Positions 28,415-37,991 are shown, numbered from the stretch's first letter. The stretch is DNA of 64,000 nucleotides from Calorimonas adulescens (GCF_008274215.1 NZ_VTPS01000009.1:1-64000), one strand, 5' to 3'. Notes: generated from the sequence alone by a model not told the origin. Made by a program: numbers and translations.

Positions 28415-29188
28415 ATGGTTAATAACAAAGTTGAGATATGTGGTGTCAATACATCCAAACTTCCTATACTGACCAATGAGGAAATGCTTGAGCTAATGAA
28501 TAAAATGAAAAATGGCGACAAAGAAGCAAGAGAAAAATTTATCAAGGGGAATCTGCGACTCGTATTGAGTGTGATACAAAGGTTTAATAACAGGGGAGAA
28601 AGTGTAGACGATCTGTTTCAGGTTGGATGTATAGGCCTGATAAAGGCAATAGATAATTTTGATGTAAATCAAAATGTAAGATTCTCTACCTATGCTGTTC
28701 CAATGATTATTGGTGAAATAAGGAGATATTTAAGAGACAATAATTCCATCAGGGTGAGTCGTTCCCTTAGGGATATGGCGTATAAGGCTCTACAGATTAA
28801 AGATAGGCTTGTAAACGAAAATTCAAAAGAGCCCACCCTTTCAGAAATAGCAAAAGAACTTAATGTCTCTGAAGAAGAGATTGTGTTTGCACTGGATGCA
28901 ATACAGGACCCTATTTCCCTGTTTGAACAGGTATATCACGATGGCGGAGATGCAATATATGTCATGGACCAGATCAGCGATGAAAATAATCAAGATGATA
29001 CATGGCTTGATAATATATCTTTAAAGGAAGCAATGTCGAAGTTGAGCGAGCGGGATAAAAATATAGTGCGGCTGAGATTTTTTGAGGGCAAGACCCAGAT
29101 GGAAGTTGCAGAAGAAATTGGAATTTCTCAAGCTCAGGTTTCAAGACTAGAGAAATCGGCATTGAATCAGATGAGAAAGTATATATAA
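28415..29188 (+). CDS. sigG: RNA polymerase sigma-G (late forespore)
   Basis: SigG drives late forespore genes such as those for spore DNA protection and germination. The N-terminal VEICGVNTSKLPILTNEEM is characteristic. Regions 2 (NLRLVLSVIQRFNNRGESVDDLFQVGCIGLIKAIDNFD), 3 and 4 (QMEVAEEIGISQAQVSRLEKSAL) are all present in 257 residues. AAGGAGGG precedes the ATG. It lies 52 bases after sigE with its own candidate promoter. Confidence 0.96.
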   Translation: MVNNKVEICGVNTSKLPILTNEEMLELMNKMKNGDKEAREKFIKGNLRLVLSVIQRFNNRGESVDDLFQVGCIGLIKAIDNFDVNQNVRFSTYAVPMIIGEIRRYLRDNNSIRVSRSLRDMAYKALQIKDRLVNENSKEPTLSEIAKELNVSEEEIVFALDAIQDPISLFEQVYHDGGDAIYVMDQISDENNQDDTWLDNISLKEAMSKLSERDKNIVRLRFFEGKTQMEVAEEIGISQAQVSRLEKSALNQMRKYI

Positions 29189-29203
29189 GGTAGTTATTCA
29201 AGA

Positions 29204-29228
29204 TGGAGTGTCAGCTCCTTATTTTTTT
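29204..29228 (+). terminator. Weak terminator after sigG
   Basis: A short stem (GGAGT with GCTCC, 4-base loop) precedes seven T in the 103-bp gap before the next gene. Confidence 0.5.
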
Positions 29229-29291
29229 GTGTTTTTTTTATTACTTTGTTCATATTCATAATTTAGACAGGTATTTAAGGGGGGACGAGTT

Positions 29292-29537
29292 ATGGTCAAG
29301 ATAACGGAACTGAAGGAAAAAGAAGTTGTAAATATTCAGAATGGCTGCAAACTTGGTTATGTGAGTGATATTGATATTAACCTTGAAGATGGTGTGGTGG
29401 AGGCTTTGGTGATACCAGGAGGAAGCAATTTTTTGGGCCTGTTTAAAAGAAATAATGATATTATTATACCATGGAATTTTATAAGAAAAATTGGAGTAGA
29501 TGTAATACTTGTAGATATATCAGATAATATAACATAA
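29292..29537 (+). CDS. YlmC/YmxH family sporulation protein (PRC-barrel)
   Basis: This 81-residue soluble protein has the PRC-barrel pattern NIQNGCKLGYVSDIDINLEDGVVEALVIPG. It belongs to the YlmC/YmxH family found near sigG in Bacillus and Clostridia and linked to sporulation. No enzymatic role is known. GGGGG precedes the ATG. It has space for its own promoter, but I see no clear one. Confidence 0.8.
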   Translation: MVKITELKEKEVVNIQNGCKLGYVSDIDINLEDGVVEALVIPGGSNFLGLFKRNNDIIIPWNFIRKIGVDVILVDISDNIT

Positions 29538-29548
29538 GAAGGTAGACT

Positions 29549-29585
29549 TACAACATTTTGTTGTATATAATATATATAGTACAAC
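29549..29585. promoter_or_regulatory. Inverted repeats before nrdR, possible NrdR operator
   Basis: TACAAC (29549), GTTGTA (29560) and TACAAC (29580) form two overlapping inverted repeats around an AT-only core. NrdR controls itself and the ribonucleotide reductase genes through paired palindromes with a TATA-like core. The match to the published box is only partial. Confidence 0.35.
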
Positions 29586-29607
29586 ATGCTGATGGGGGTA
29601 ATTTGAA

Positions 29608-30066
29608 ATGAGATGTCCGTTTTGCGGAAATGAAGATACAAAAGTTATAGACTCTCGTTCTACAGATGAGGGTAATTCTATACGCAGGAGACGAGAATGT
29701 GAAAGATGTGGTAGACGTTTTACAACCTATGAAAAATTGGATGAAATACCTTATATGGTGATCAAAAAAGATGGTTCAAGAGAACCCTTTGACAGAAACA
29801 AAATACTTAATGGACTTATAAAGGCCTGTGAAAAGCGCCCTGTTTCAATAAATGTTTTAGATGATATTGTTAAAGATTTAGAGAAAAGGCTGTACAATAA
29901 TAATGAGAAGGAGGTACCAACGCAGTTAATAGGAGAGATGGTTATGGATGCATTAAAAGACACTGATGAAGTGGCTTATGTCAGATTTGCCTCTGTTTAT
30001 AGACAATTTAAGGATGTAAGCACGTTCATGGATGAAATCAAAAAACTGATGGACGAAAAGAGGTAA
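29608..30066 (+). CDS. nrdR: Ribonucleotide reductase repressor NrdR
   Basis: NrdR senses ATP/dATP and represses ribonucleotide reductase genes. The N-terminal zinc ribbon has C3, C6, C31 and C34, and the ATP-cone domain ([20 protein letters not shown]) begins near residue 49. It is 152 residues, typical. GGGGG lies 8 bases before the ATG. No reductase gene is in the window. It forms a short operon with pgeF, 4 bases apart. Confidence 0.95.
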   Translation: MRCPFCGNEDTKVIDSRSTDEGNSIRRRRECERCGRRFTTYEKLDEIPYMVIKKDGSREPFDRNKILNGLIKACEKRPVSINVLDDIVKDLEKRLYNNNEKEVPTQLIGEMVMDALKDTDEVAYVRFASVYRQFKDVSTFMDEIKKLMDEKR

Positions 30067-30070
30067 ATAA

Positions 30071-30892
30071 ATGTACAAGACAGAAGTGTTTGCATTAAAT
30101 AACATATGTGATTTTGAATATTTTAATATACCTGCTTTTGAGTCTAAGGGCAATATATTTACCTTTTTTTCTACTCGAAATGGCGGTGTTAGTGGAGGGT
30201 ATTATAGCAGTTTAAATCTTAGTTTTAGAAAACAGGATGATATTGAAAACGTGGTAAAGAATTATGGCATATTGTGTAACAGATTTAATTTAAATATAAA
30301 TTCAATGGTATTTTCAGACCAAATACACAAGGATAATATAGTGAGGGTTAACTCTTCCCATTCAGGTTTTCCATTATATGGTAAAAAAATATATGATTGT
30401 GATGCGCTAATCACTGACGAAAGAGAACTCCCTCTTGTTACATATTATGCTGACTGTGTACCTATATACTTTTTTGACCCGGTTAATGAAGCTGTTGGCC
30501 TGGCCCATGCAGGATGGAGGGGAACCCTCATGAAGATTGGAGCAAAAGTGGTAGATAGAATGGAGGAAGTTTTTGGGACAAACCCTTCAAATTTGCTTGT
30601 TGCCATAGGTCCTTCAATAGGTTCATGTTGCTATGAAGTTGGCGGAGATATATATGACCTGTTTGCTTCTGAGTTTGTGGGAGACAACAATTTTATTTAT
30701 GAAGAAAAGGACGGCAAATATAAGCTTGATTTAAAATTATGTAATAGACAACAGCTTATAGAAAAAGGAGTTAAAAGCACCAATATATATATATCCAGTT
30801 ATTGTACATCATGTGAAGGACAGTATTTCTTTTCATACAGACGTGACAAAGGAAAAACTGGGTTACATTGTGCCATAATCATGTTAAGGTGA
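30071..30892 (+). CDS. pgeF: Purine nucleoside phosphorylase PgeF/YlmD-type (laccase-like fold)
   Basis: The protein has the full YfiH/YlmD domain: FFSTRNGGVSGGYYSSLN near residue 32, ADCVPIYF near 135, GLAHAGWRGT near 149 and CTSC near the end. Members of this family were first called polyphenol oxidases and are now known to be purine nucleoside phosphorylases or cell-wall editing enzymes. The usual site near sigG and ylmC is kept, but ylmE and sepF, which normally follow, are absent here. Confidence 0.85.
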   Translation: MYKTEVFALNNICDFEYFNIPAFESKGNIFTFFSTRNGGVSGGYYSSLNLSFRKQDDIENVVKNYGILCNRFNLNINSMVFSDQIHKDNIVRVNSSHSGFPLYGKKIYDCDALITDERELPLVTYYADCVPIYFFDPVNEAVGLAHAGWRGTLMKIGAKVVDRMEEVFGTNPSNLLVAIGPSIGSCCYEVGGDIYDLFASEFVGDNNFIYEEKDGKYKLDLKLCNRQQLIEKGVKSTNIYISSYCTSCEGQYFFSYRRDKGKTGLHCAIIMLR

Positions 30893-30900
30893 GGAGATGG

Positions 30901-31623
30901 ATGCAAATGTCTAGTAAAATACTAATAATCGAGGATGAACAAAATATTCAGGAACTGTTAAGTTTTAATATTTCCAATGCAGGGTATGATGTTAGAGTGT
31001 CTGATAACGGCAATGATGGTCTTGCGAAAGCATTCAGCGAATCTCCAGATTTAATTATATTGGATCTTATGCTACCAGATATGGATGGCTTTGAAGTTTG
31101 CAAGAGATTAAAATCAGATGTAAAAACTAAGATGATACCAATAATAATTCTTACTGCTAAAAGTGAAGAACTGGATAAGATATTGGGATTGGAGTTGGGT
31201 GCAGATGATTACATTACTAAACCTTTTAGTATAAGAGAATTATTGGCTCGTATTAAGGTTGTACTGAGGAGAGGCAAAGTTGAGGATGATGAGAAAGTTA
31301 ATAATGAGGAGTCAATAATAAAAATTGGCGATATGGAAATAGATTGTGAAAAGTTTACAGTAACTAAAAATGGGAATCCTCTTGACCTGACTTTAAAGGA
31401 ATTTGAATTGCTTAAGCTTTTAGTACTAAATAAGGATAAAGTGCTTACAAGAGATTTTCTTTTAGACAAGGTATGGGGGTATGAATATTCTGGAGAGACA
31501 CGTACTGTAGACGTTCATATAAGACATTTACGAAGAAAAATTGAAAAAGATGACAATTATCCTCAATATATTGAGACAGTTAGAGGAGTTGGATATAAGT
31601 TTAATGGCAAAGGAGCACAATAA
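30901..31623 (+). CDS. phoP: Phosphate response regulator PhoP
   Basis: This is an OmpR-class response regulator. The receiver domain has acidic E11/D12, phospho-acceptor D55 (ILDLMLPDMDG) and the ILTAK lysine; the winged-helix domain ends in RTVDVHIRHLRRKI and VRGVGYKF. It overlaps phoR by one base and stands directly upstream of PhoP-box arrays and the pst operon, which supports the Pho assignment over other OmpR types. The ATG at 30901 is chosen, with 30907 as an alternative. Confidence 0.9.
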   Translation: MQMSSKILIIEDEQNIQELLSFNISNAGYDVRVSDNGNDGLAKAFSESPDLIILDLMLPDMDGFEVCKRLKSDVKTKMIPIIILTAKSEELDKILGLELGADDYITKPFSIRELLARIKVVLRRGKVEDDEKVNNEESIIKIGDMEIDCEKFTVTKNGNPLDLTLKEFELLKLLVLNKDKVLTRDFLLDKVWGYEYSGETRTVDVHIRHLRRKIEKDDNYPQYIETVRGVGYKFNGKGAQ

Positions 31624-33350
31624 TGCAAAAAAGGCTTATGATTAGTTTTATAATAATAATGTGTCTTACTTTGACTTTAAGCTACATGTTATTTTTAAAT
31701 ATATATTCATCTCATATTGTTAAAATTATAAAAAATGAATTATATAAAGATGCAGACAATCTGTTTTTGTTTCTTTCTGAGCATGATGATGTAGAAGGGT
31801 ATCTTAATAGCTATGTCAATGAAACAGGAAATAATATATCTGTCGTTTATGACGGCAAGCAAATAAATTCAAGTCAAGGTGTTAGCAAAGAAATTATAAA
31901 TAATTTAACCAATAGATTGAAAGAAAGTGATAAATCAGATCTTATTAGAATCAGCGGTAATGAACGCATTATAGCTGTAGGTGAGTCTTCTCCTGATAGA
32001 GCCATTTCTGTATTCATATCGGCATCATATGATAAGTATGCTGGCTTTGGCGTTGATGAATGGACATATCTTATCGTTATTTTTACACTTTGTCTTGCTG
32101 TTTCCATATTATTATGGTATAGGTTCATATTCCATATTACGAGATCAATAAAAAATATAACACGGGTTGTCAGTGACATTACAGATGGCAATTACGAGGA
32201 ATTAATTCATTATGAATATGATGATGAAATGGGTGAACTGGTAAAAGCTTTCAATTTAATGGCGAATAAACTGAAATCAATAATGGAGGAAATGCATGAC
32301 AGGAATTCTAAACTTGAAGCTGTCTTGAAAGGCATTGTGAACGGTGTAATAGCTATAGATGACCATGGGAAGATAATATTAATTAATGAAGCTGCAAAAA
32401 AAATACTGAACTTATCCAATACTGATGTAATAGATAAATATCTGTTGGAAGTTATAAGGAACTATAGACTGTCTCAAGAATTAGATAGTTACATTCATAA
32501 AAAAACAAAAAACAATGTGGATTTTGAAATTAATCTTCCACAAAACAAAACTCTGAAAGTATATATTAATCCTATAGTTAATTCTGAATTAGCTAATAAA
32601 ACCATAGGAACTGTTATAGTGTTCAATGATATTACTGAACTCAAAAGGCTTGAAAGAATAAGAAGCGATTTTGTAGCAAATGTGTCTCACGAACTGCGTA
32701 CCCCATTAACATCCATTATGGGGTTTGTAGAGACTTTAAAAGAAGGGAATATAAAAGATGAAGCTACCACTGAGAGATTCCTTGATATTATCTCACTGGA
32801 AACAGAAAGATTAACACGACTCATAAATGATATACTTACGCTTTCTGAAATAGAAAATGTAAGAGAGGATGTAAAAAAAGATGTTATAGGTATTAAGGAT
32901 TTGATTGAGGATATTACGTATATACTTGATAGTAAAGCAAAAGAAAAGAACGTCAATATTTTAATAAAGATTGACCCTGAAGATTTAAAAATTATTGCAA
33001 ATAGAGATAGGATCCATCAATTATTTATTAATTTGATTGACAATGGGATAAAATATAATAAAGAAAATGGCACAGTTATAATAAATGTATGGAAGGAAAA
33101 ATGTAATATTAATATATCAGTTAAGGATACAGGCATAGGTATACCCAGAGAACATATTCCAAGAATTTTTGAGAGATTTTATAGAGTAGATAAAGGAAGA
33201 TCAAGGAAATTAGGGGGTACAGGACTTGGCCTGGCCATTGTAAAACATATAATAGAGTCTATGAATGGAGATATTGTAATCAACAGCGAACCAGGTGTAG
33301 GTACAGAGTTTCTTATAACCTTGAATGGTGTGTGCGATAATTTAACATGA
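31623..33350 (+). CDS. phoR: Phosphate sensor histidine kinase PhoR
   Basis: The architecture is that of PhoR. Membrane segment 1 (about residues 8-27) is followed by an extracytoplasmic sensor (about 30-145) and membrane segment 2 (148-168). A HAMP domain, a PAS domain (about 225-340), a dimerisation domain with phospho-accepting H356 in NVSHELRTPL, and an ATPase domain with GTGLGLAI complete it. The last codons contain the first PhoP hexamer of the pstS promoter. The start codon overlaps the phoP stop. Confidence 0.92.
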   Translation: MQKRLMISFIIIMCLTLTLSYMLFLNIYSSHIVKIIKNELYKDADNLFLFLSEHDDVEGYLNSYVNETGNNISVVYDGKQINSSQGVSKEIINNLTNRLKESDKSDLIRISGNERIIAVGESSPDRAISVFISASYDKYAGFGVDEWTYLIVIFTLCLAVSILLWYRFIFHITRSIKNITRVVSDITDGNYEELIHYEYDDEMGELVKAFNLMANKLKSIMEEMHDRNSKLEAVLKGIVNGVIAIDDHGKIILINEAAKKILNLSNTDVIDKYLLEVIRNYRLSQELDSYIHKKTKNNVDFEINLPQNKTLKVYINPIVNSELANKTIGTVIVFNDITELKRLERIRSDFVANVSHELRTPLTSIMGFVETLKEGNIKDEATTERFLDIISLETERLTRLINDILTLSEIENVREDVKKDVIGIKDLIEDITYILDSKAKEKNVNILIKIDPEDLKIIANRDRIHQLFINLIDNGIKYNKENGTVIINVWKEKCNINISVKDTGIGIPREHIPRIFERFYRVDKGRSRKLGGTGLGLAIVKHIIESMNGDIVINSEPGVGTEFLITLNGVCDNLT

Positions 33351-33400
33351 ATTTAACACTACGTTAATATCTAATTTACATTGAACTGATATCATATTAT
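33342..33400 (+). promoter_or_regulatory. PhoP-box array and promoter of pstS
   Basis: Four hexamers occur at exact 11-bp steps: TTAACA (33342), TTAACA (33353), TTAATA (33364) and TTTACA (33375). A TATTAT -10 lies at 33395-33400. This matches the TT(A/T)ACA-N5 direct repeats bound by PhoP dimers in Bacillus. The first repeat is also the penultimate coding sequence of phoR. Confidence 0.85.
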
Positions 33401-33441
33401 CCGTAGGAAAGAGTAAAAAATAACGGAGGTGCGTGCACAAA

Positions 33442-34371
33442 ATGTTAAATAGTAAAAGATTGGTATTAGTTCTTCTGTCTGTTTTGTTAATTGCAATGGT
33501 TATTTTATCAGGGTGCGGATCATCCCAATCTCGGCAACCTACTGCACCAGGTAATGGGTCGAGCAGTTCTGAACAAAATAGCGGACAAAGCTCAACTTCA
33601 GAAGATACTCTATCAGGTACTATAACTGCTGCAGGCTCAACAGCTATGCAGCCGTTAGTTGAAAAGGCGGCAGCCAGATTTATGGAATTACATCCTAATG
33701 TAACAATTACAGTTCAAGGCGGTGGCAGTGGGACGGGTCTTTCACAGGTTGCCAATGGGGCGGTTGATATTGGCAATTCGGACGTGTTTGCAGAGGAAAA
33801 ATTAGGTGCGGATCAAGCTAAGGAACTGGTAGATCACCAGGTAATAGCACAGGGATTTGCTGCAATAGTTAATAAGGATGTACAGGTAGATAGCCTTACA
33901 AAGCAGCAACTTATAGACATTTTTACAGGTAAAGTCACAAACTGGAAAGATGTTGGTGGCCAGGACCTGAAGATTGTTGTAGTTAATAGGCCGACCAGTT
34001 CAGGAACAAGGGTTACATTCATCGCTAAAGCTCTTGATGGTGCACAAGTAATAGAGGGCAATACATTAACTGAAGATTCGAATGGCACTGTTTTGGCCAC
34101 AGTCGCACAGCAGCCCGGTGCAATAAGTTATCTTGGCCTTGCATACCTTGATGAAAGTGTAAAGGCCCTTAAGATAGATGGCGTAGAACCAACTGTTGAG
34201 AATATTGTTGCAGGTACCTATCCGGTCTGGTCATTCGGACATATGTATACAAAAGGTGAACCAAAGGAACCCGTAAAGTCCTTTTTAGATTTCATGACCT
34301 CTGATGATGTTGCACAGATTGCAAAAAAATTGAACTATATTGCAGGTAGTGATGCTGCTAAGCTGAAATAA
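33442..34371 (+). CDS. pstS: Phosphate ABC transporter binding lipoprotein PstS
   Basis: PstS captures phosphate outside the cell for PstCAB. The lipobox VILSGC places the lipidated cysteine at C25, followed by a Ser/Gln-rich linker. The binding domain opens with ITAAGSTAMQPLVEKAA and includes VQGGGSGTGLSQVANG and RPTSSGTRVTF, which contact phosphate in this family. I prefer the ATG at 33442 to a GTG at 33433 that is only 3 bases from GGAGG. Its own terminator follows, so it is transcribed apart from pstC. Confidence 0.94.
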   Translation: MLNSKRLVLVLLSVLLIAMVILSGCGSSQSRQPTAPGNGSSSSEQNSGQSSTSEDTLSGTITAAGSTAMQPLVEKAAARFMELHPNVTITVQGGGSGTGLSQVANGAVDIGNSDVFAEEKLGADQAKELVDHQVIAQGFAAIVNKDVQVDSLTKQQLIDIFTGKVTNWKDVGGQDLKIVVVNRPTSSGTRVTFIAKALDGAQVIEGNTLTEDSNGTVLATVAQQPGAISYLGLAYLDESVKALKIDGVEPTVENIVAGTYPVWSFGHMYTKGEPKEPVKSFLDFMTSDDVAQIAKKLNYIAGSDAAKLK

Positions 34372-34452
34372 TAAATTTAATAGAAAACAGCACATTCTCA
34401 ATGTATGATGGTTTAATAGAAAATTAGAAAATTTTGCATTCCCGGTTAGATA

Positions 34453-34487
34453 TAGAGCAGGATAGATGTACCCTGCTCTATTTTTTT
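34453..34487 (+). terminator. Terminator after pstS
   Basis: A 9-bp perfect stem (TAGAGCAGG with CCTGCTCTA) and a T-run lie 80 bases after pstS. It uncouples pstS from pstCAB-phoU. Confidence 0.85.
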
Positions 34488-34556
34488 CAACTTTTTCGGG
34501 TAAGCAACAGACCCTGTCAAGAGCATTGTGACATAGTTGTATATAGTGATAAACAT

Positions 34557-34610
34557 TTTACATAAAATTAACACGGAATTAACATTTTTAACAAAGAGAA
34601 GTGGTATTAT
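34557..34610 (+). promoter_or_regulatory. PhoP-box array and promoter of pstCAB-phoU
   Basis: TTTACA (34557), TTAACA (34568) and TTAACA (34579) lie at 11-bp steps. A fourth TTAACA sits 9 bp later (34588), and the -10 TATTAT is at 34605-34610. The same -10 appears at pstS. A small hairpin at 34626-34644 lies in the leader before pstC. Confidence 0.8.
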
Positions 34611-34678
34611 AAACTTAAGATAATGGCTGGTATATAATACCGGCTTTATTTATGTGTAATGAAAGACAGGTGGATAAA

Positions 34679-35581
34679 TTGAAAAGTAGCAACTCAAAAA
34701 GAATAAATGAACTTTTGGGTAAGACTGTAACAACCATATGTGGTTTATTGGTAATTGCTATAGTTATTATGATAGTCATATTCATTACGTATAAAGGCCT
34801 CAGCACTTTTCTTGTTAATCATATATCCCCGATCGAGTTTTTTATTTCATCTTCATGGAATCCTGAGCTTCCACCATCGGATGGAGGACCCAAAGTTGGT
34901 GCATTTGTGTTTATTTATGGTTCTGTTTTGGTTTCCACATTGGCATTGATTATAAGTGCACCTTTGAGCGCAGGGACAGCTATTTTTATAACTGAGATTG
35001 CTCCTAAATGGGGACAAAAGGTGCTGCAGCCCATTATAGAGTTGTTTGTTGGCATACCATCTGTTGTATACGGATGGGTGGGCCTTAGTGTACTTGTGCC
35101 ATTCATAAGAAATAATATAGGTGGTTATGGGATGAGTGTGCTTGCAGGAAGTATTGTCCTCTCAATAATGATATTTCCCACTATTACTAGTGTCATGGTG
35201 GATTCACTGAAGGCTTTACCATTCGATTTAAATGAGGCCTCATATGCACTTGGTGCCACGAGATGGCAGACGATCGCGAGGGTACTTCTTCCTGCTGCAT
35301 TACCCGGAATGTTAACTGGAATCATTCTGGGGCTGGCGAGAGGGCTGGGTGAGGCTTTGGCAGTGCAGATGGTTATTGGAAATACACCAGGTAAAATCCC
35401 GACATCAATCTTGGACCCAGCCCATACAATGACAAGTATCATTACTATGGACATGGGTAATACAGTTATGGGGACGCTGGCAAATAATGCTCTATGGTCT
35501 ATCGCCTTACTCCTTATGATAATTTCGTTAATTTTTATCATATTAATAAGAGTAATAGGTAAGAGGAGGGTATACAGATGA
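34679..35581 (+). CDS. pstC: Phosphate ABC transporter permease PstC
   Basis: PstC is one of the two membrane subunits of the high-affinity phosphate importer. It has about six membrane segments, and the permease loop EASYALGATRWQTIARVLLPAALPGM that contacts PstB. I start at the TTG at 34679, 5 bases after AGGTGG; the ATG at 34652 adds nine residues without a good site. It overlaps pstA by four bases. Confidence 0.93.
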   Translation: MKSSNSKRINELLGKTVTTICGLLVIAIVIMIVIFITYKGLSTFLVNHISPIEFFISSSWNPELPPSDGGPKVGAFVFIYGSVLVSTLALIISAPLSAGTAIFITEIAPKWGQKVLQPIIELFVGIPSVVYGWVGLSVLVPFIRNNIGGYGMSVLAGSIVLSIMIFPTITSVMVDSLKALPFDLNEASYALGATRWQTIARVLLPAALPGMLTGIILGLARGLGEALAVQMVIGNTPGKIPTSILDPAHTMTSIITMDMGNTVMGTLANNALWSIALLLMIISLIFIILIRVIGKRRVYR

Positions 35582-36468
35582 GCGCTAAAGCCAGTGATAA
35601 GATTGCAACAATGGTATTATATTTAATTGCAGTGTTTATAGTTGCATTGCTTTTCTCGCTCGTAGGGTATATAATTTTTCAAGGATATAAGGTGATAGAT
35701 TGGCATTTTCTTACTGCACCAGCAGAAACTTTTGAAGCAGGCGGCGGAATAGGACCGCAGCTATTTAATTCTTTTTATATACTGATTATATCGATGCTTT
35801 TCACTGCTCCATTAGGATTGGGATGCAGTATATACCTTGCTGAGTATGCCAGACCGAGTAAGATAACTGATTTAATAAGGTTAAGTATTGAAACACTTGC
35901 ATCGTTGCCCTCAATAGTGGTTGGACTATTTGGACTCCTGATTTTTGTTAATATGACCGGGTGGGGATATACATTAATTGGGGGAGCTCTTTCAGTGACC
36001 ATTTTAAATCTTCCTGTTATGACCAGGGTATGTGAAGATTCTATACAAGGCGTGCCTGGCGAGTTGAAAGAGGCCAGCTATTCGCTTGGTGCTACTAAAT
36101 GGCAGACTATTACCAGGGTAATTTTACCTGTAGCTCTACCAGGAATAATTACAGGAATTATATTAACAGCAGGTAGAGTTTTTGGTGAGGCTGCTGCTCT
36201 TATTTATACTGCTGGCCTGAGTTCACCAAATTTAAACTTCAAAATATGGAATTTTTTCAATCCAAGATCGCCAATAAGCCTTATGAGGCCGGCTGAAACG
36301 TTGGCAGTCCATATATGGAAAGTGAATTCCGAGCATTTGTTGCCAGATACTCGTCAAATTGCAGATGGTTCAGCTGCAGTATTGGTTGTTGCTGTACTGA
36401 TATTTAATTTTACTGCCAGATGGCTTGGTTCTTATATACACCGTAAATTAAGCGGACACAGAGCGTAG
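35578..36468 (+). CDS. pstA: Phosphate ABC transporter permease PstA
   Basis: PstA is the second permease subunit. It has about six membrane segments, with the coupling loop [27 protein letters not shown] paralleling that of PstC. GAGGAGGG precedes an ATG that overlaps the pstC stop (ATGA), so both subunits are made in equal amounts. The 296-residue length is normal. Confidence 0.93.
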   Translation: MSAKASDKIATMVLYLIAVFIVALLFSLVGYIIFQGYKVIDWHFLTAPAETFEAGGGIGPQLFNSFYILIISMLFTAPLGLGCSIYLAEYARPSKITDLIRLSIETLASLPSIVVGLFGLLIFVNMTGWGYTLIGGALSVTILNLPVMTRVCEDSIQGVPGELKEASYSLGATKWQTITRVILPVALPGIITGIILTAGRVFGEAAALIYTAGLSSPNLNFKIWNFFNPRSPISLMRPAETLAVHIWKVNSEHLLPDTRQIADGSAAVLVVAVLIFNFTARWLGSYIHRKLSGHRA

Positions 36469-36490
36469 TTTGTTGAGGGAGGGAATTCAC

Positions 36491-37243
36491 TTGTTAAAAT
36501 TTAATGTTGAGAATTTGAATCTTTTTTATGGCGAATTACATGCACTTAAAAATGTTAATATGCAGGTTCACGAAAACAGTGTTATGGCTCTTATTGGGCC
36601 ATCTGGCTGTGGTAAGTCAACATTTTTGCGTACGCTTAACAGGATGAATGATCTTATTGATAATGTCAAGATAACAGGTAAGGTTTTTCTCGACAATGAG
36701 GATATATATGCTCCAAATGTTGATGTTATAGAACTGCGAAAACGTGTAGGAATGGTTTTCCAGAAACCAAATCCATTTCCGATGAGTGTGTATGAAAATG
36801 TTGTCTATGGACCTAAAATACATGGTATTCGTTCAAAGAGTAAACTCGATGAGATAGCCGAAAAAAGTCTTATATCAGCGGCTCTTTGGGACGAAGTTAA
36901 AGATAGACTCAAGGAATCAGCTTTAGAACTTTCTGGAGGACAGCAGCAAAGATTATGTATAGCGAGGACACTTGCAGTTAACCCTGAGGTTATATTAATG
37001 GATGAACCCACCTCCGCCCTTGACCCAATATCTACAGCAAAAATTGAGGAGTTAATTGAGACCCTAAAAGAAAGATATACTATAATAATAGTAACTCATA
37101 ACATGCAACAGGCGGGCAGAATTTCTGATTTCACATCATTCTTTTTAAATGGTGAGGTAATAGAATCAGGTCCCACAGAAAAGCTATTTTATAACCCGGA
37201 AGACAAACGTACCAATGATTATATTACAGGTAGATTCGGTTAA
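36491..37243 (+). CDS. pstB: Phosphate ABC transporter ATPase PstB
   Basis: PstB hydrolyses ATP to drive phosphate import. Walker [10 protein letters not shown] is at residues 36-44, the ABC signature [13 protein letters not shown] near 145 and Walker [14 protein letters not shown] near 165. The 250-residue length is the family norm with a TTG start at 36491, which has GGGAGGG upstream; the in-frame TTG at 36470 would add seven residues. Confidence 0.95.
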   Translation: MLKFNVENLNLFYGELHALKNVNMQVHENSVMALIGPSGCGKSTFLRTLNRMNDLIDNVKITGKVFLDNEDIYAPNVDVIELRKRVGMVFQKPNPFPMSVYENVVYGPKIHGIRSKSKLDEIAEKSLISAALWDEVKDRLKESALELSGGQQQRLCIARTLAVNPEVILMDEPTSALDPISTAKIEELIETLKERYTIIIVTHNMQQAGRISDFTSFFLNGEVIESGPTEKLFYNPEDKRTNDYITGRFG

Positions 37244-37260
37244 TAGGAGGGATATATGGT

Positions 37261-37920
37261 ATGACTACAAGGTATCACTATGATGAGCAACTAGAGGATT
37301 TACACTTAAAAATTTTGAAACTAGGCAGCATGGTGGAGGAAGCTATTGATAAATCCATAAGATCTCTAGTAGAGCATGATAAAGCTTTGGCAGAAGAAGT
37401 AATAGATAACGATGATGTTATTGATAGCTTTACTCTTGAAATTGATGATGAATGTGTAAGGATCATTGCAACACAACAACCCTTAGCAAGAGACCTCAGG
37501 ATAATAGTTGCAGGGCTTAAATTGGCAACAGATCTGGAAAGAATAGCTGACCATGCCGTAGATATTGCAAAAATAACAGAAAGAATAGCTGATGAGGTAT
37601 ATATAAAGCCCCTGATAGATATACCAAGAATGGCCGAAATGGTAAAAGAAATGGTTAAGGGAGCATTAGATGCATATGTTACCACTGACTCAACCCGTGC
37701 TATAGAGATAACAAAACTTGACGATGAGGTAGACGGAATATATAAGCAAATGTTCAGAGAGCTCTTGACATATATGATGGAGGATCAAAAAAATATACAT
37801 CAAGCAACACAATTTTTATTTGTTGGTAAATCTCTTGAAAGAATAGCTGATCATGCTACAAATATTTGCGAGTGGGTTATTTATATTGATAAAGGGATAC
37901 ATGAAGACCTGAATAAATAA
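37261..37920 (+). CDS. phoU: Phosphate signalling protein PhoU
   Basis: PhoU links the Pst transporter to PhoR and dampens the Pho response when phosphate is plentiful. The 219-residue helical protein has two related halves, each with an ERIADHA metal-binding motif (near residues 96 and 197). GGAGGG precedes the ATG. It closes the pst operon, followed by a very long hairpin. Confidence 0.94.
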   Translation: MTTRYHYDEQLEDLHLKILKLGSMVEEAIDKSIRSLVEHDKALAEEVIDNDDVIDSFTLEIDDECVRIIATQQPLARDLRIIVAGLKLATDLERIADHAVDIAKITERIADEVYIKPLIDIPRMAEMVKEMVKGALDAYVTTDSTRAIEITKLDDEVDGIYKQMFRELLTYMMEDQKNIHQATQFLFVGKSLERIADHATNICEWVIYIDKGIHEDLNK

Positions 37921-37938
37921 GTTTTTAAGTCTCTGGTG

Positions 37939-37991
37939 ACATATACGTAAGAAACCACGCTATTTTATAGCGTGGTTTCTTACGTATATGT
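37939..37991. terminator. 25-bp perfect inverted repeat after phoU
   Basis: Bases 37939-37963 and 37967-37991 are exact reverse complements around a TTT loop. The core is AAACCACGCTA/TAGCGTGGTTT flanked by AT-rich arms. There is no long T-run, only a TGTATATTTG tail, so termination is likely but the unusual length suggests a second role such as 3'-end protection. Confidence 0.7.
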
